A stretch of DNA of 5,849 nucleotides, taken from assembly GCA_003219335.1 (NCBI GenBank), contig QHOF01000257.1, forward strand, positions 1-5,849, in the 5' to 3' direction. The notes beneath the pieces are model-generated. The model was not told the DNA's origin, did no database searches, and was given only the letters and a program-made list of their open reading frames with translations. This document shows, in pieces, positions 4,928 to 5,849 of the stretch. The stretch comes from Verrucomicrobiota bacterium. Its GTDB lineage: Bacteria; Verrucomicrobiota; Verrucomicrobiia; Chthoniobacterales; UBA10450. Numbering within the stretch: the first letter of the stretch is position 1; the number at the start of each line of letters is the position of its first letter. The position numbers and the translations under genes were made by a program.

Positions 4928-5849
4928 ATGAGAACGATCGAAAGATTGATGCGCAATTGGCGGCCCCGGGTTGGATGGGGCGTCCCTGCGGCATGGTTGA
5001 CGCTTTGCGCGGTTTGGAGCTCGACGTGGCTTGCCATTAAGATTGGCCTCCGCGACCTGCCGCCGATTTCGTTCGTGGCGATTCGTTTTCTCATCGCGAT
5101 CGTCGTGCTGGTAGCAGTATCGGCCGGCCGTACACGGTTGCTTCCTATGCGCCGCAACGATTACGCAATGCTCGCGATCACAGGAATCCTCATGTTCGCT
5201 GTGAACTACACTTTGCTGTTCTGGGCGGAGCTACACGTCTCATCAGGTCTGGCAGCTGTGCTCCAGGCAACCATCCCGATCTTCGGCATGATCTTCGCGC
5301 ATTGGATGCTGCCGGATGAACCGCTGCGGTTGCAAAAGCTTGGCGGCGCACTCGTCGCGCTTGCGGGCGTGACTCTGATCTGTGGCCGACTGCTCGGTTT
5401 CAACGGCCCGCTGGCTTTCTGGGGCGGGGTAGGAGTTGTTTTCGGAGCTGCCAGCGCCGCCTTCGCCAACGTTGAGGTCAAGGCGCGTTCCATCCAGCTC
5501 GCGCCCGCCATGCTGGCCGCGTGGCAGATGATTTTCGGAATTGCGCCCTTGTTGGTTCTTGGGTTTGCCGTCGAAGGAAATCCGGCACGCTTTCACTGGA
5601 CAGCCATGTCGGTGTTCTGCCTGCTGTACCTGGCCGTTATGGGATCGGCGCTTACGTTTCTGCTTCTCTATTGGTTGTTGCCTCGATTGAAGGTGGCGCA
5701 ACTGCAACGCATCTCCCTTATCACGCCTCCTGGTGCGGTCATGTTCGGCTGGTTGTTAGGCAGTGAAACGTTTCCCGTCTCGTCCCTGCTAGGCACAGCC
5801 CTGGTCCTTGCGGGCGTCTGGATGATTTTCCGTAAGGCAAACGTGAAGG
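4928..5849 (+). CDS. EamA/DMT-family ten-helix transporter (3' end cut by window)
   Basis: An inner-membrane permease of the drug/metabolite transporter superfamily; such proteins export amino acids, metabolites or drugs, and the substrate cannot be told from sequence. From ATG 4928 there are 307 codons before the window ends, so nearly the full family length (~290-310) is present and the stop should be close. About ten hydrophobic helices are visible, roughly at residues 20-40, 46-66, 79-97, 103-124, 136-153, 164-183, 193-212, 226-248, 262-278 and 284-301. They form two EamA repeats: the first with WSSTWLAIKIGL and PPISFVAIRFL near its start, the second ending LLGTALVLAGVWMIF. Three ATG codons lie in tandem (4922, 4925, 4928); AAGGG at 4917-4921 best fits 4928. 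An in-frame ATG at 4895 is possible but sits inside a hairpin. The gene is separated from liuC by about 385 bp and probably has its own promoter. Confidence 0.88.
   Translation, partial: MRTIERLMRNWRPRVGWGVPAAWLTLCAVWSSTWLAIKIGLRDLPPISFVAIRFLIAIVVLVAVSAGRTRLLPMRRNDYAMLAITGILMFAVNYTLLFWAELHVSSGLAAVLQATIPIFGMIFAHWMLPDEPLRLQKLGGALVALAGVTLICGRLLGFNGPLAFWGGVGVVFGAASAAFANVEVKARSIQLAPAMLAAWQMIFGIAPLLVLGFAVEGNPARFHWTAMSVFCLLYLAVMGSALTFLLLYWLLPRLKVAQLQRISLITPPGAVMFGWLLGSETFPVSSLLGTALVLAGVWMIFRKANVK

Noticed and set aside
5243..5707. 154-codon minus-strand ORF opposite the transporter
   Set aside because: Antisense of a clear ten-helix EamA protein; Gln/Arg/His-rich composition typical of shadow frames.

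Overview
The window looks like an ordinary chromosomal segment of an environmental bacterium. My best guess is Verrucomicrobiota, in or near the soil Spartobacteria / Candidatus Udaeobacter. That guess rests on remembered resemblance: a secreted protein built of 'NTAVG'-type repeats with a C-terminal coiled coil, a lipoprotein-like heptad-repeat protein, a Bacteroidetes/Verrucomicrobia-like acyl-CoA carboxylase beta subunit, and scattered short palindromic repeats. It is inference, not proof.

Layout. Left part (1-1749), minus strand: a secreted repeat protein (778-1749) is followed by a strong hairpin terminator (682-721). Beyond that lies a second minus-strand gene (15-539) for a small, probably membrane-anchored, heptad-repeat protein with a Pro/Ser/Thr-rich tail. 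A divergent intergenic region (1750-2042) carries a ribosome binding site, a TTGACA hexamer and two small inverted repeats. Middle (2043-4542), plus strand: a methylcrotonyl-CoA carboxylase-type beta subunit (liuB/mccB-like) is followed 75 bp later by an enoyl-CoA hydratase of the methylglutaconyl-CoA hydratase type (liuC-like). The gap between them is a degenerate 8-9 bp tandem array. Right part (4543-5849): a gene-poor stretch holds a 25-bp inverted repeat and a possible 43-residue small ORF on the minus strand. It is followed by a plus-strand EamA/DMT ten-helix transporter that runs off the window end.

How the genes fit together. The carboxylase beta / hydratase pair matches the liuB-liuC order of leucine/isovalerate catabolism: carboxylation of 3-methylcrotonyl-CoA, then hydration of 3-methylglutaconyl-CoA. 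No biotin-carboxylase alpha subunit, isovaleryl-CoA dehydrogenase or HMG-CoA lyase is present here, so the substrate assignment is tentative. The transporter and the two repeat proteins show no evident functional link to the pair.

Most notable points: the carboxylase N-terminus is split between two frames by an apparent 1-nt insertion (or 2-nt deletion) near 2154; an interspersed-repeat-like sequence is inserted in frame between the two carboxylase domains; and the repeat protein appears to lack the S74-type chaperone domain expected before its coiled coil. I see no convincing new defence, mobile or regulatory system.
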